NCBI RefSeq assembly: GCF_006351965.1
Contig: NZ_CP040932.1
Coordinates: forward strand, 682,001 to 746,000
Length of the DNA stretch: 64,000 nt
Origin: Oceanicola sp. D3
GTDB lineage: Bacteria > Pseudomonadota > Alphaproteobacteria > Rhodobacterales > Rhodobacteraceae
Direction of reading: 5' to 3'
Shown: in pieces, positions 34,945-45,070 of the stretch
How positions within the stretch are numbered: the first letter of the stretch is position 1
Layout of the letters: each line of letters starts with the position of its first letter
Notes under the pieces: generated by a model
Databases searched by the model: none
Told to the model about the DNA's origin: nothing
What the model saw: the letters and a program-made list of their open reading frames with translations, nothing else
Program-made: the position numbers and the translations under genes

Positions 34945-35399
34945 CAGCCCAGCTCCGCAGGCCGGGCCAGCGCGTTGATCAGCTTGGGATCATCGGTGGC
35001 ATACTGGCTGGAGCTAACCTTCCACACCCCGTCAATCCGGCGCAGCAGCGAGAAGCCGGGAAAGGGGGGCGCAAGCAGTTGCGTTCCGCTCATCATTCGG
35101 GTGATATGAGTCGCCTTGATAACATCGGGCCCGTCAAACTCGGCAGAAATGCAGGAGCGGATCAGCGCTGTTACCTGGATCGAGTCAAAATAGGCGGCCA
35201 CATCCATGAAGAGGTCGTGGAGATCGGCCAGATCCTTCACCAGCCGCACCCCACCAAAGGCATGAACGTCACCGGGCACCACGAAATGAGGCGCATAGGC
35301 CGCAAAATCCCGCGCGCTATAGGCCGCGCCGGTGATATCCAGCACGCCCTGACTGATGGCGCGGGCCTCCTCGGCGCTGGTGTCGCTCCCTCCGGTCAA
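34944..35399 (-). CDS. NTF2/SnoaL-like protein of unknown function
   Basis: A 151-residue protein whose pattern (ITGAAYSARDFAAYAPHFVV, then LHDLFMDVAAYFDSIQV, ISAEFDGPDVIKATHITRM) fits the NTF2-like cone fold. The frame is open upstream to ATG 35468, which would overlap fadA by 65 bases; I prefer TTG 35399, 4 bases after the fadA stop, as start (protein LTGGSDTSAEEARA). The wide overlap option cannot be ruled out. Function unknown; it is locked in the fad region. Confidence 0.6.
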   Translation of the reverse strand: MTGGSDTSAEEARAISQGVLDITGAAYSARDFAAYAPHFVVPGDVHAFGGVRLVKDLADLHDLFMDVAAYFDSIQVTALIRSCISAEFDGPDVIKATHITRMMSGTQLLAPPFPGFSLLRRIDGVWKVSSSQYATDDPKLINALARPAELG

Positions 35400-35403
35400 C
35401 GGA

Positions 35404-36615
<1,212 letters not shown>

Positions 36616-36680
36616 GAGTGTTCCTCCGGTGTTCGGTCGGGGCAGGCGCGGGGCCTGCGATGTTTTGATATGGTTGGTGG

Positions 36681-37151
36681 TCAGCCGCAGCCGGGGCTGC
36701 AATCGCAGCCGCCGCAATCAGGGACAGGGCAGCCACTGGTCGCACCACTGGCGGTTTCTGCTCCGGCGCTGCTCGCGCAGGCAAAGCCGGCGCAGGGGGC
36801 CGTTGCGCAGCCGTCGCAGGCTGCCATGCCGCAGCCGTTATGCCATCTTGAGCGACGCTTGGGCGGCTGACCCCACGGAGCCTCGCTGTTGTCCGGTGGC
36901 TCGTGTGCAAGGGCCTTTCCATGGACCGGACAACTGGCGCGCAGGGCGTGGCTGGCGGATTTGCAAGCCCGGAAACGGGAGCGAATGAGTGGAATCGCGC
37001 GGAAGAAGCCGTGGTCGCGGATGGCATGCTTGGCATAGCCCGAGCAGCCGGTGCCGCCGTTGAGCACCGAATAGGCGCAGCGATAGCCCTTTCGCGGTGA
37101 AAGATATTGCTGGTAGGCCCAGATGCCCCCGACGGCGACTTTTGCAAGCAT
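36681..37151 (-). CDS. yidD: YidD-like protein with Cys-rich C-terminal tail
   Basis: The first 65 residues match YidD, a small membrane protein insertion efficiency factor: AYQQYLSPRKGYRCAYSVLN, then GCSGYAKHAIRDHG and LIRSRFRACK, with the usual Cys pair. YidD normally ends near residue 75-85. Here the protein reaches 156 residues with a tail holding ten Cys in its last 50 residues (such as PDCGGCDCSPGCG). It lies between fadA and the GST gene, away from the usual rnpA-yidC place. The tail may bind metal or make disulfides. Confidence 0.75.
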   Translation of the reverse strand: MLAKVAVGGIWAYQQYLSPRKGYRCAYSVLNGGTGCSGYAKHAIRDHGFFRAIPLIRSRFRACKSASHALRASCPVHGKALAHEPPDNSEAPWGQPPKRRSRWHNGCGMAACDGCATAPCAGFACASSAGAETASGATSGCPVPDCGGCDCSPGCG

Positions 37152-37232
37152 GGCACTCGTTCTCCTGCCTTCACGGGCGAAGTTTGGCGCGGTGCGCCGT
37201 GGGGGTAAAGGGCAGGCTGCGGCATCATTTTG

Positions 37233-37859
37233 TCACGCCCGATCCGCCGGGGAGCCGGGCATCAGGTCGTAGGGGGCTTTCCAGCCGGGCTGATTGCTGA
37301 TGCGGGCCAGCCAGGCGTCGATGGCGGGGAAGTCGGCTCGATCAAAGCCGAAAGGTTCGGGGTAAAACAGGTAGCCGCAGCAGGCGAGATCGGCGATGGT
37401 GAGGGCCTCGCCCGCCATCCAGTCGCGGCCCGTCAGGTGGCCTTCCAGCACCTTCAGCGCGGCCTGCGTGCGCCCGTTGACGAAGGCAATGGCCTCCTGC
37501 GGGCGCTTCTCTTCCGGCAGGAAGTTCATCAAAAAGCGCAGCGGTCCTTGCTGGCCACTGCCTTTCTGGCAGTCCCAAAGGATCCAGCGCAGGATCTCGG
37601 AGCGCGGGGCATCCATGAACTTGCCGCTCTTCTCGCCGATATGAAACAGGATCGCGCCCGACTGGGTGATGACCTCATCACCATCCACCAGCACAGGCAC
37701 CTCGCCCATTTCATTGAGCGCAATGAACTCGGGGCTGCGCGCCGCGCCGTTGAAGAAATCAACATAAACCGGCTCCCAGTCGAGGCCGGAAAGCTCAAGT
37801 GCCAGCGCGGCCTTGTAGGCATTGCCGGATTCTCCAAAGCAGTGGAGCTTGAGTGTCAT
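37233..37859 (-). CDS. Glutathione S-transferase
   Basis: A 208-residue GST with a thioredoxin-fold N-terminal domain (MTLKLHCFGESGNAYKAALA, VLVDGDEVITQSGAILFHIG) and an all-helical C-terminal domain (GRDWMAGEALTIADLACCGY). Substrate unknown. ATG 37859 opens the conserved domain; the frame is open further but not related. It is in the fad region between the YidD-like and the 70-residue genes. Confidence 0.92.
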   Translation of the reverse strand: MTLKLHCFGESGNAYKAALALELSGLDWEPVYVDFFNGAARSPEFIALNEMGEVPVLVDGDEVITQSGAILFHIGEKSGKFMDAPRSEILRWILWDCQKGSGQQGPLRFLMNFLPEEKRPQEAIAFVNGRTQAALKVLEGHLTGRDWMAGEALTIADLACCGYLFYPEPFGFDRADFPAIDAWLARISNQPGWKAPYDLMPGSPADRA

Positions 37860-37886
37860 TTGGTCTCTCCCTTTGCCGGTGTCGGA

Positions 37887-37904
37887 GTGGGGGCCAGCCC
37901 CCAC
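37887..37904. repeat. GC-rich hairpin of a Rhodobacterales-type intergenic motif
   Basis: GTGGGGG, CCAG, CCCCCAC: a 7-bp stem, followed on the plus strand by ACCCCCGGAGATATTTGC. I recognise a motif of this sort as recurrent between genes of roseobacters; that is from memory, not comparison. Confidence 0.4.
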
Positions 37905-38019
37905 ACCCCCGGAGATATTTGCAGCAAGAAAATGAGGCATGCCGTGCCTCTCGCCTGCCGTCCTCTCCCCCGGTCTGCGCGCATTCAGTCAGGAGTTGAC
38001 GCGCACGGCAAGGGCGACG

Positions 38020-38232
38020 TCACGTTCCCTGCGTGGCGATCTCGGCTTTGAAGGCGCGCAGCCGGTGCGGAAGGGTCTCTTCGTGCAGCACCGAGGTTGC
38101 GTTCTCGAACAAAAAGCTGATGGCCAGATCAGGGCTGAGGCCGGTTTCGTCGCAAAACCGCTTGAGGTTGCGATGCGCGCCTTCGGTCAGGTTGATCTGG
38201 TGCTTGCGTGTGAGGCGGAGCTTGTGGGCCAC
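38020..38232 (-). CDS. Small conserved-looking protein of unknown function
   Basis: A 70-residue basic protein (MAHKLRLTRKHQINLTEGAH at the start, then DETGLSPDLAISFLFENATS). The pattern of a basic strand then two helices is weakly reminiscent of a ribbon-helix-helix protein, but I see no match. It is on the strand of the fad region, between the GST and acyl-CoA dehydrogenase genes. Confidence 0.6.
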   Translation of the reverse strand: MAHKLRLTRKHQINLTEGAHRNLKRFCDETGLSPDLAISFLFENATSVLHEETLPHRLRAFKAEIATQGT

Positions 38233-38254
38233 GTCTGTCCTTCCGGTCTGGGGT

Positions 38255-38276
38255 GGGCGGGGGTGGGCCCCCGCCC
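38255..38276. terminator. GC-rich hairpin after the acyl-CoA dehydrogenase gene
   Basis: GGGCGGGGG, TGGG, CCCCCGCCC: a perfect 9-bp stem 13 bases past the dehydrogenase stop. No T-run; may act as a transcription pause or mRNA 3'-end stabiliser. Confidence 0.45.
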
Positions 38277-38288
38277 GTTCATCCCAGC

Positions 38289-40067
38289 CTAAAAGGCCTC
38301 TGCCGCGAGGTCCATCACCGGCTCCGCACCGCTTTCGATGCGCTTGAGGTGCATCGCGGTCGCCGGCAGGCGGCGGGTCATGTAGTAGCGGCCCGTTGCC
38401 AGCTTGGTGCGGTGGAACTCCTCGTCGGAGGTGCCCGCCTCAAGCGCGGCGAGCGAAGCCTTGGCCATATGCGCCCACATCAGGCCGAGGCAGGTGTGCC
38501 CGAACAGATGCATGAAGTCGTACGAGCCAGCCAGCGCCGCGTTAGGGTCTTTCATGCCGTTCTGCATGAAAAACATGCCAGCGGCCTGAAGATCCTTGGA
38601 CGCCTGCTTCAGCGGCTCAAGAAAACCCGACTTCAGCTCGAGGTTGCCGTCGTTCTCCTTGATGAAGCTCTTCACCATCTCGAAATAGGCCATCGCATGC
38701 TTGCCGCCGTCCTGCGCCAGCTTGCGGCCGACGAGGTCGAGCGCCTGCACGCCGTTGGCACCTTCGTAGATCTGGGTGATCCGGGCGTCGCGGACGTATT
38801 GGCTCATGCCCCATTCTTCAATGTAGCCGTGGCCGCCGTAAACTTGCTGCGCCTGCACCGCCATGTCGAAGCCCTGATCGGTGAGGAAGCCCTTGATCAC
38901 CGGCGTCATCAGCGAAATCAGCCCTTCGGCATCCGCATCCTCGGCACGGTGGCCCTTGTCGATCAGATGCGCGCCCCAAAGCAAAAACGCCCGGCCGCCC
39001 TCAACAAAGCTCTTCTGATCCATCAGGTTGCGGCGGATGTCGGGATGCACGATCAGCGGATCGGCGGGGCCATCGGGGTTTTTCACGCCGGTCACATCGC
39101 GGCCCTGCAGCCGGTCCTTGGCATAGGCAACGGCATTCTCATAGGCAATCGCGGCCTGCGCGAGGCCCTGCATCCCAACCCCGAGGCGCGCCTCGTTCAT
39201 CATGGTGAACATCGCGCGCATGCCCTTGTGCTCGGTGCCGAGCAGGTAGCCCTCCGCCTCGTCGTAGTTCATCACGCAGGTGGCGTTGCCGTGGATGCCC
39301 ATCTTCTCTTCGAGCTTGCCGCAGCTCACGCCGTTGCGCGCGCCCATGTTGCCCTCGTCATCGACGAGGAACTTCGGGACGATGAAGAGCGAGATGCCCT
39401 TCACCCCCTCGGGGCCGCCGGGGATCTTGGCCAGCACCAGGTGGACGATGTTCTCGGCCATGTCGTGCTCACCGGCAGAGATGAAGATCTTCTGGCCGCT
39501 GATCTTGTAGCTGCCGTCACCCTGCGGTTCGGCCTTGGTGCGCAGCAGGCCAAGGTCGGTGCCGCAATGCGGCTCGGTGAGGTTCATCGTGCCGGTCCAC
39601 TCGCAGCTCACCATCTTGGGCAGCCACTTGGCCTTCTGCGCATCGGTGCCATGGGCCAGAATGGCCGAAGCCGCCCCATGCGTGAGGCCCTGATACATGG
39701 TGAAGCTCTGGTTGGCGGCCGAGAACATTTCGCCCACCGCCGTGCCCATTAGATAGGGCATGGCCTGCCCGCCAAACTCCTCTGGCAGGTCGAGGCCGGT
39801 CCAGCCGCCCTCTTTCACCTTCTCGAAGGCCGCCTTGAAGCCCTCTGGCGTGCGCACTACGCCGTTCTCCAGCACACAGCCCTGCACGTCCCCAACAGGG
39901 TTGAGCGGCGCCAGCACTTCGCTCGCCAGCTTGCCCGCCTCTTCCAGCACCGCGCCGGTAAAATCCGCCTCAAGCTCGTCATAGCCGGGAATCCCGGTTT
40001 CGGTGACCTTGAGCACGTCATGCAAAATATACTGCATGTCCTTCGTGGGGGCGGTGTAAGTGGGCAT
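38289..40067 (-). CDS. Long-form acyl-CoA dehydrogenase (FadE/DmdC family)
   Basis: A 592-residue FAD enzyme that oxidises acyl-CoA to enoyl-CoA. It has the flavoprotein motifs [32 protein letters not shown] and the catalytic Glu in [14 protein letters not shown] (Glu435), plus a C-terminal extension of about 130 residues typical of the long family. That family includes 3-methylmercaptopropionyl-CoA dehydrogenase DmdC. With fadA and fadJ alongside, a fatty-acid role is the simpler reading. It lies 24 bases after the first MerR gene's stop, probably in one transcript. Confidence 0.94.
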   Translation of the reverse strand: MPTYTAPTKDMQYILHDVLKVTETGIPGYDELEADFTGAVLEEAGKLASEVLAPLNPVGDVQGCVLENGVVRTPEGFKAAFEKVKEGGWTGLDLPEEFGGQAMPYLMGTAVGEMFSAANQSFTMYQGLTHGAASAILAHGTDAQKAKWLPKMVSCEWTGTMNLTEPHCGTDLGLLRTKAEPQGDGSYKISGQKIFISAGEHDMAENIVHLVLAKIPGGPEGVKGISLFIVPKFLVDDEGNMGARNGVSCGKLEEKMGIHGNATCVMNYDEAEGYLLGTEHKGMRAMFTMMNEARLGVGMQGLAQAAIAYENAVAYAKDRLQGRDVTGVKNPDGPADPLIVHPDIRRNLMDQKSFVEGGRAFLLWGAHLIDKGHRAEDADAEGLISLMTPVIKGFLTDQGFDMAVQAQQVYGGHGYIEEWGMSQYVRDARITQIYEGANGVQALDLVGRKLAQDGGKHAMAYFEMVKSFIKENDGNLELKSGFLEPLKQASKDLQAAGMFFMQNGMKDPNAALAGSYDFMHLFGHTCLGLMWAHMAKASLAALEAGTSDEEFHRTKLATGRYYMTRRLPATAMHLKRIESGAEPVMDLAAEAF

Positions 40068-40091
40068 CGGTTTCCTCCCTTGCGGCGCCGT

Positions 40092-40490
40092 TTACTCGGC
40101 CGCTTGCTTCACATCATTCCCGGCGAGCGCGTTGCGGCCCCAGTCGATCTGGGCGTTCAGCTCGGTGATGGCCACTGCGAGCTCGTCGCGCTGGGCTTCC
40201 ATTTCCGCCACACGCTGCTCGGCCATCTGCACCGAGGTCTCAAGCTGCCGGTGCTCGCCATTTTCCATGTCATAGAGGTCAAGCAACTGGCGCATGTCTT
40301 CGAGCGAAAACCCAAAGCGCTTGCCGCGCAGAATAAGCTTCAGTCGTGCCCGGTCGCGTTTGGTGAACAGGCGTTTCTGCCCTTCGCGCACCGGAAACAA
40401 AAGCTCCTTGGCCTCATAAAACCGCAGGGTGCGTGCTGTTACGTCGTAAGCGTCACACATCTCGCGGATCGTCAAAAATTTCTCCGTCAT
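40092..40490 (-). CDS. MerR-family transcriptional regulator (first of two)
   Basis: A 132-residue MerR-family protein. The N-terminal winged helix-turn-helix reads TIREMCDAYDVTARTLRFYE and FTKRDRARLKLILRGKRFGF; a dimerisation helix follows (about residues 75-115). No Cys-based metal site, so metal sensing is unlikely. It lies directly upstream of the acyl-CoA dehydrogenase gene and probably controls the fad region. The second regulator at 40759 is a clear paralogue. Confidence 0.92.
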   Translation of the reverse strand: MTEKFLTIREMCDAYDVTARTLRFYEAKELLFPVREGQKRLFTKRDRARLKLILRGKRFGFSLEDMRQLLDLYDMENGEHRQLETSVQMAEQRVAEMEAQRDELAVAITELNAQIDWGRNALAGNDVKQAAE

Positions 40491-40606
40491 GTCATGTCCT
40501 CGTTTAGCCCCTAAGGCGTGTCTCTTCCTGAACGAAACCGGACATGATTAGTTCGGGGCGACCATACAAGCATCGCGAGCGCAGGCGCAGTTGGAACGCT
40601 ACGTCA

Positions 40607-40622
40607 TTTACCGCTTGGTAAA
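40607..40622. promoter_or_regulatory. Candidate operator between the two MerR genes
   Basis: TTTACC, GCTT, GGTAAA is a perfect 6+6 inverted repeat inside the 268-base gap that holds the promoter of the downstream MerR gene. MerR regulators bind inverted repeats in overlong promoter spacers. Binding is inferred; the rest of the gap is A/T-rich without further clear motifs. Confidence 0.5.
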
Positions 40623-40758
40623 ATATCTGGAAAGCTGACCTAGGGTCACGCGCAATATTTTTCGCCGCCAAACCGCTTTGAAATCACCCCAAATCGGTTT
40701 GAGGTTAATTTATCATTATAATTCGGATGGCCGTTGCAGGGCCCGATCACTTCTCCTC

Positions 40759-41139
40759 CTAGGAGAGTGAGGCCTCCGTCTCATCGCGCAATTGGCGGAG
40801 TTCAGAGATTGCCGAGTCAAGATCCGCGCGTTGCCGCTCCAGCTCTTCCAACTGCCGGTCTGCGCGCTCGATCCAGGTCTCAAGCTGCGGGCGGCTGCCG
40901 TCGCTTTCATACATCTCCAGCCACTGCCGGATGTCCTCCAGCGAAAAGCCAAAGCGACGGCCACGCAGGATCAGCGTCATCCGCGCCACCTCGCGGCTGC
41001 CATAAAAGCGCGAGCGCCCCTGTTTCTCGGGGTGCAGGAGTTCGATGTACTCATAATAACGCAGGGTGCGCGGCGTTACATCGAAACGCGCGCACATTTC
41101 CTTAAAACTTAACCGCTGTTCGCTCTTTGCCTCGGCCAT
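40759..41139 (-). CDS. MerR-family transcriptional regulator (second of two)
   Basis: A 126-residue MerR-family protein with SFKEMCARFDVTPRTLRYYE and YGSREVARMTLILRGRRFGF, then a coiled helix (TWIERADRQLEELERQRADL). The two MerR proteins share the RTLR-x-YE and LILRG-x-RFGFSLED motifs at the same positions, so they arose by duplication. ATG 41139 gives the family N-terminus. It is separated by 268 bases from the first MerR gene and diverges from the thioesterase operon. Confidence 0.9.
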   Translation of the reverse strand: MAEAKSEQRLSFKEMCARFDVTPRTLRYYEYIELLHPEKQGRSRFYGSREVARMTLILRGRRFGFSLEDIRQWLEMYESDGSRPQLETWIERADRQLEELERQRADLDSAISELRQLRDETEASLS

Positions 41140-41276
41140 GGGCGATGGCTCCCTGGCTAGATATACCAAATCGTCGCCAGCCTAAAACAGCGGCAGCCGC
41201 TTATCAATCATGCAGGGTTGCGGGCGGCCCTGCCCAGAAGGATAGTGAGCTGACCAAGAGTATAGGAAGGATCCCG

Positions 41277-41765
41277 ATGAGCGATTTCAGCGTGGACTGG
41301 GTGCAGTCATTCATTGACGCCTTGCCCTATTCGAAGGCGCTCGGCATGCGGGCCGATGAGGTTGCAGAAGGGCGGGTGAGCATTTCCATGCCCTACGCCG
41401 AGGCGCTTGCCGGCGATGGCGAGGTGCTGCACGGCGGCGCGATCTCGGCGCTGATGGATACCACAAGCGGCACGGCGGTGATGACATTGCCCAAGGGGCT
41501 GGGCACGGCAACGCTCGATCTGCGGATCGACTACATGCGCGCGGCCACGCCGGGCCAGCGCGTGCGTGCTTCGGCAGAGTGCTACCACATCACCCGCACG
41601 GTGGTGTTTGTGCGCACAACTGCATGGGACGAAGATGAGAGCAAGCCGGTCGCCACGGCGGCTGGGGCCTTTACCTATGGCCACATGCGCGCACCGCGCA
41701 CGGCCGAGGAAATGCAGGCGGCAATGCAGGCGCTGGCAAACCGTCAAAAGGAGCTGGGCCAATGA
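41277..41765 (+). CDS. PaaI-like acyl-CoA thioesterase (first of two)
   Basis: A 162-residue hotdog-fold thioesterase with the family motif VLHGGAISALMDTTSGTAV, where Asp is the expected catalytic residue. It hydrolyses acyl- or aryl-CoA esters. ATG 41277 is preceded by AGGAAGG. The stop overlaps the next gene's start by 4 bases. Divergent from the MerR/fad region, suggesting shared control of CoA esters. Confidence 0.9.
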   Translation: MSDFSVDWVQSFIDALPYSKALGMRADEVAEGRVSISMPYAEALAGDGEVLHGGAISALMDTTSGTAVMTLPKGLGTATLDLRIDYMRAATPGQRVRASAECYHITRTVVFVRTTAWDEDESKPVATAAGAFTYGHMRAPRTAEEMQAAMQALANRQKELGQ

Positions 41766-42286
41766 AAACGCCAGAACCCGTGCAGGTCATCAAGGAGCGG
41801 CGCGACACGGCGCTGAACACATTGGTGCGCGGCATCAACTTCGTGCAGTTCCTCGGCATCCGGTTCGACCGGCGCGGCGATGAGCTAACAGCCGTGTTGC
41901 CCTATGACCCCAAGCTGATCGGCAACCCGATGCTGCCCGCGCTCCACGGCGGGGCGACGGCAGGCTTTCTGGAGGTCGCCGCTGTGGTGCAGCTGGCATG
42001 GCAGGAACTCTGGAGCAAGATCGAAGGCGGGCCGTTCGACCCGGAACAGTTCGTCGCCGAGGGGCGCACGCGCCTGCCCAAAACCATCGACTTCTCGGTG
42101 GATTACCTGCGTGCCGGTCTGCCGCGCGATGCCTACGCCCGCGCCCGCGTCAACCGCTCGGGGCGGCGCTACGCCTCCGTCCATGTCGAGGCATGGCAAG
42201 ACAACGTAAACCGCCCCTTTGCTCAAGCCACCGGCCATTTCCTGATGCCGCAGCCAAAGCCAGATGACGACTCATCCGGCGGCTGA
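41762..42286 (+). CDS. PaaI-like acyl-CoA thioesterase (second of two)
   Basis: A 174-residue hotdog-fold protein. Its core motif is ALHGGATAGFLEVAAVVQL, with Glu where the first copy has Asp, and a longer insertion (GPFDPEQFVAEGRTRLPK). It may be a partner or a different substrate specialist. ATG overlaps the first copy's stop (ATGA); its end overlaps the MATE gene's start by 23 bases, so all three are one operon. Confidence 0.88.
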   Translation: MKTPEPVQVIKERRDTALNTLVRGINFVQFLGIRFDRRGDELTAVLPYDPKLIGNPMLPALHGGATAGFLEVAAVVQLAWQELWSKIEGGPFDPEQFVAEGRTRLPKTIDFSVDYLRAGLPRDAYARARVNRSGRRYASVHVEAWQDNVNRPFAQATGHFLMPQPKPDDDSSGG

Positions 42287-43607
42287 GGCCAGCGGCTCTG
42301 CAAAGCCCGTAACCCACCGGCGCATCCTGCACATTGCGGTGCCCATCGTGATCTCCAACGCCACCGTGCCAATCCTCGGCGCGGTGGATACCGGTGTCGT
42401 GGGCCAGCTTGGCGACCCGGTGCCGATTGGCGCGGTAGGCATCGGCGCGATCATCCTCACCTCGATCTACTGGCTCTTCGGCTTCCTGCGGATGGGCACT
42501 GTGGGGCTGACCAGCCAAGCCGAGGGTGCAGGGGATGCGGCAGAGGTGTCGGCCCTACTGGTGCGCGCCCTGCTCATCGCGGGCACCGGCGGGGCGCTAC
42601 TTATCGCAACCCAGTGGCTGCTCTTTGCCGGGGCCTTCGCAGTGTCGCCCGCCAGCCCCGAGGTCGAGGCGGCAGCGCGGGGCTACATGGCCATCCGCAT
42701 CTGGTCGGCACCCGGGGCCATCGCCGTCTTCGGGCTGACCGGCTGGCTGATCGCAAAAGAGCGCACCCGCGGTGTGCTGGTGATCCAACTCTGGATGAAC
42801 CTCACCAACATCGCGCTCGACCTGCTCTTCGTGCTCGGCTTCGACTGGGGCGTGAACGGCGTGGCGATGGCAACCTTCATCGCCGAATGGTCCGGCGCGG
42901 CGCTGGGGCTCTGGCTCTGCCGCGATGCCTTCGCGGGCGAGTATTGGCGCAACAAGGCCCTCATCTTCGACCCGGCCCGCCTGCTGCACATGGCCAACGT
43001 CAACACCAACATCCTGCTGCGCACCCTGATGCTGGAGGTGATCTTCGTCTCCTTCCTCTTCCTCGGCGCACGCTTTGGCGACATCAAGCTGGCCGCCAAC
43101 CAGATCCTCCTCCAGTTTCTCTTCATCACCTCCTACGCGCTCGATGGCTTCGCCTTCTCGGCGGAGGTCTTCGTGGGGCAGGCCTATGGCCGCAAAAGCC
43201 CGGCGGCGGTGCGGCGCAGCGCAGTGCTTACAAGCCTCTGGGGCTTTGGAACGGGCGCGGCGCTGGGCCTTGTCTTCCTCAGCTTCGGCCCGCTCATCAT
43301 CGACGTGATGACAACCGCGCCCGGCGTGCGCGAGGCGGCGCGGGCGCATCTGTTCTGGATGGTGCTGGCCCCCTTCGTCGGTGCCGCCTCATGGATGTTC
43401 GACGGCATCTACATCGGCGCCACCCGCAGCCGCGACATGCGCGATCTCATGTTCTGGTCGCTGCTCTGCTACCTCACCGCGCTGGCCGCGCTGGTGCCGT
43501 GGCTCGGCAACCACGGGGTCTGGGCAGCGCTCTTGGTGAGCTTCGCGGCGCGGGGGTTTTTCATGGGGCTGCGCTACCCGGCGCTGGAGCGCGACGCGGC
43601 GGGCTAG
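42264..43607 (+). CDS. MATE-family efflux transporter (DinF-like)
   Basis: A 447-residue membrane protein with 12 predicted helices in two MatE halves (VPIVISNATVPILGAVDTGV at the start; the second half begins near residue 240). The DinF-like branch exports organic compounds in exchange for Na+ or H+. ATG 42264 lies inside the upstream gene; translational coupling is likely. Its place after two thioesterases is suggestive of removing acids freed from CoA, but that is a guess. Confidence 0.9.
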   Translation: MTTHPAAEASGSAKPVTHRRILHIAVPIVISNATVPILGAVDTGVVGQLGDPVPIGAVGIGAIILTSIYWLFGFLRMGTVGLTSQAEGAGDAAEVSALLVRALLIAGTGGALLIATQWLLFAGAFAVSPASPEVEAAARGYMAIRIWSAPGAIAVFGLTGWLIAKERTRGVLVIQLWMNLTNIALDLLFVLGFDWGVNGVAMATFIAEWSGAALGLWLCRDAFAGEYWRNKALIFDPARLLHMANVNTNILLRTLMLEVIFVSFLFLGARFGDIKLAANQILLQFLFITSYALDGFAFSAEVFVGQAYGRKSPAAVRRSAVLTSLWGFGTGAALGLVFLSFGPLIIDVMTTAPGVREAARAHLFWMVLAPFVGAASWMFDGIYIGATRSRDMRDLMFWSLLCYLTALAALVPWLGNHGVWAALLVSFAARGFFMGLRYPALERDAAG

Positions 43608-43670
43608 AGCGGCGGGGTGGCGCAGCTGGAGGCTGCGGGGTGAGTGGTTGCTGCAAGAAAATGCAACAGG

Positions 43671-44015
43671 TCAGTCAAGGATGCTGAGCACGTTTTCCGG
43701 CGGGCGGCCAATCGCAGCGCGGCCCTTGTAGAAGACCACCGGGCGCTCGATCAGGATCGGGTCGGCGGCCATGGCGGCAAAGAGCATGCCGGGGGCCATG
43801 TCATCAGAGAGCCCCTCGGCCGGGGCCTCCTTGCGGCGGATCATCTCCATCGGGCCAAGGCCCAACTCGGCAGCAGCGCGTTCCAGCTCTTCCGGGTCTG
43901 GCGGATTGTCGAGGTAGAGCCGCACCTCGGGGGTGTAGCCCTTCTCCTCCAGCAGCTTCAGCGTTTCGCGCGACTTGGAGCAGCGCGGGTTGTGCCACAT
44001 CACGGGGTTGCTCAT
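43671..44015 (-). CDS. arsC: ArsC-family thioredoxin-fold protein
   Basis: A 114-residue glutaredoxin-type arsenate reductase homologue with the nucleophile motif [11 protein letters not shown] (Cys12 from MSNPVMWHN) and [20 protein letters not shown]. These residues match the ArsC active site, though related proteins without arsenic roles exist. No ars genes are nearby. ATG 44015 overlaps the pyrD stop (ATGA); ATG 44021 adds two residues. Confidence 0.88.
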   Translation of the reverse strand: MSNPVMWHNPRCSKSRETLKLLEEKGYTPEVRLYLDNPPDPEELERAAAELGLGPMEMIRRKEAPAEGLSDDMAPGMLFAAMAADPILIERPVVFYKGRAAIGRPPENVLSILD

Positions 44016-45070
44016 AGCCATGCCTCTCTGTCAGTGCCTGTGGCCTGCGAGATATGCGTGTAGCCGCGCGCGGCGAGGATCTCGTCGAGGCCGTGGGCGA
44101 TACGGGCGGCAAGGCTGAGGCCGCCATACACCAGCGCGGTATAGAGCTGCACCGCAGAGGCCCCGGCGGTGATCTTGGCAAAGGCCTCCTCGGGCGACGA
44201 TACGCCCCCAACGCCAATCAGCGGAATCTGCCCCTCGGTGGCAAGCGAGAGCTGCGCCAGAACGCGGGTGGATTTCTCGAACAGCGGCGCACCGGAGAGG
44301 CCGCCCTTTTCGCCCGCATGCGCGCTTTGCAGCCCGTCGCGGTCGAGCGTGGTGTTGGTGGCGATGATGGCATCGACGCCGGTGCTGCGGGCGACAAGGG
44401 CGATGTCTTCAATCTCCTGCGCGTCGAGGTCGGGCGCAATCTTGAGGAACACCGGGATCGGGCGCTCAAGCGCATCGCGGGCGGCCATCACGCCGGTCAG
44501 CAGCGCAGTAAGGGCATCGGCGCCTTGCAGGTCGCGCAGCCGCTCGGTGTTGGGGCTGCTCACGTTAACAGTGGCAAAATCGAGCATCGGGCCGCAGCGG
44601 GTGAGGACGGTGGCAAAATCCGCCGCGCGGTCCTCGCTGTCCTTGTTGGCCCCGAGGTTCAGCCCGATGGGAAAGCCCTGTGGCCGTGCCTCAAGCCGCC
44701 GCGCCATCGCCTCCATGCCTTCGTTGTTGAAGCCGAAGCGGTTGATGGCCGCCCGGTCCTCGCGCAGCCGGAAGAGCCGGGGCTTGGGGTTGCCGGGCTG
44801 GCCCCGCGGGGTCACGGCGCCGAGTTCGATAAAGCCAAAGCCCGCGCGGGCGAGCGGCGCCATGGCGGTGCCGTTCTTGTCAAACCCCGCCGCAAGCCCC
44901 ACCGGGTTGGGCAGCGCTAGCCCGGCAATCTCCGTGGCCAGCCGCGGTGATGTGACAGGGCCGGGCAGGGGGGCAAACGGGGTGTGCAGCGCCTTCAGCG
45001 CCAGCCCATGCGCGCGCTCGGGGTCAACCCGGCGCAGCACGGCGAGGGCGGCCTGTTCGATCAGGCTCAC
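44012..45070 (-). CDS. pyrD: Dihydroorotate dehydrogenase (quinone), class 2
   Basis: Oxidises dihydroorotate to orotate with quinone in pyrimidine synthesis, at the inner membrane. The 352-residue enzyme has [40 protein letters not shown], the catalytic Ser in [12 protein letters not shown] and FMN-site [15 protein letters not shown]. The N-terminal helix ([20 protein letters not shown]) is the class 2 membrane-binding part. I set GTG 45070 as start, overlapping the DUF952 stop by 4 bases. Confidence 0.95.
   Translation of the reverse strand: MSLIEQAALAVLRRVDPERAHGLALKALHTPFAPLPGPVTSPRLATEIAGLALPNPVGLAAGFDKNGTAMAPLARAGFGFIELGAVTPRGQPGNPKPRLFRLREDRAAINRFGFNNEGMEAMARRLEARPQGFPIGLNLGANKDSEDRAADFATVLTRCGPMLDFATVNVSSPNTERLRDLQGADALTALLTGVMAARDALERPIPVFLKIAPDLDAQEIEDIALVARSTGVDAIIATNTTLDRDGLQSAHAGEKGGLSGAPLFEKSTRVLAQLSLATEGQIPLIGVGGVSSPEEAFAKITAGASAVQLYTALVYGGLSLAARIAHGLDEILAARGYTHISQATGTDREAWL

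Noticed and set aside
43671-44015. Arsenic resistance operon
   Set aside because: The ArsC-like gene has no arsR, arsB or acr3 nearby; it is coupled with pyrD.
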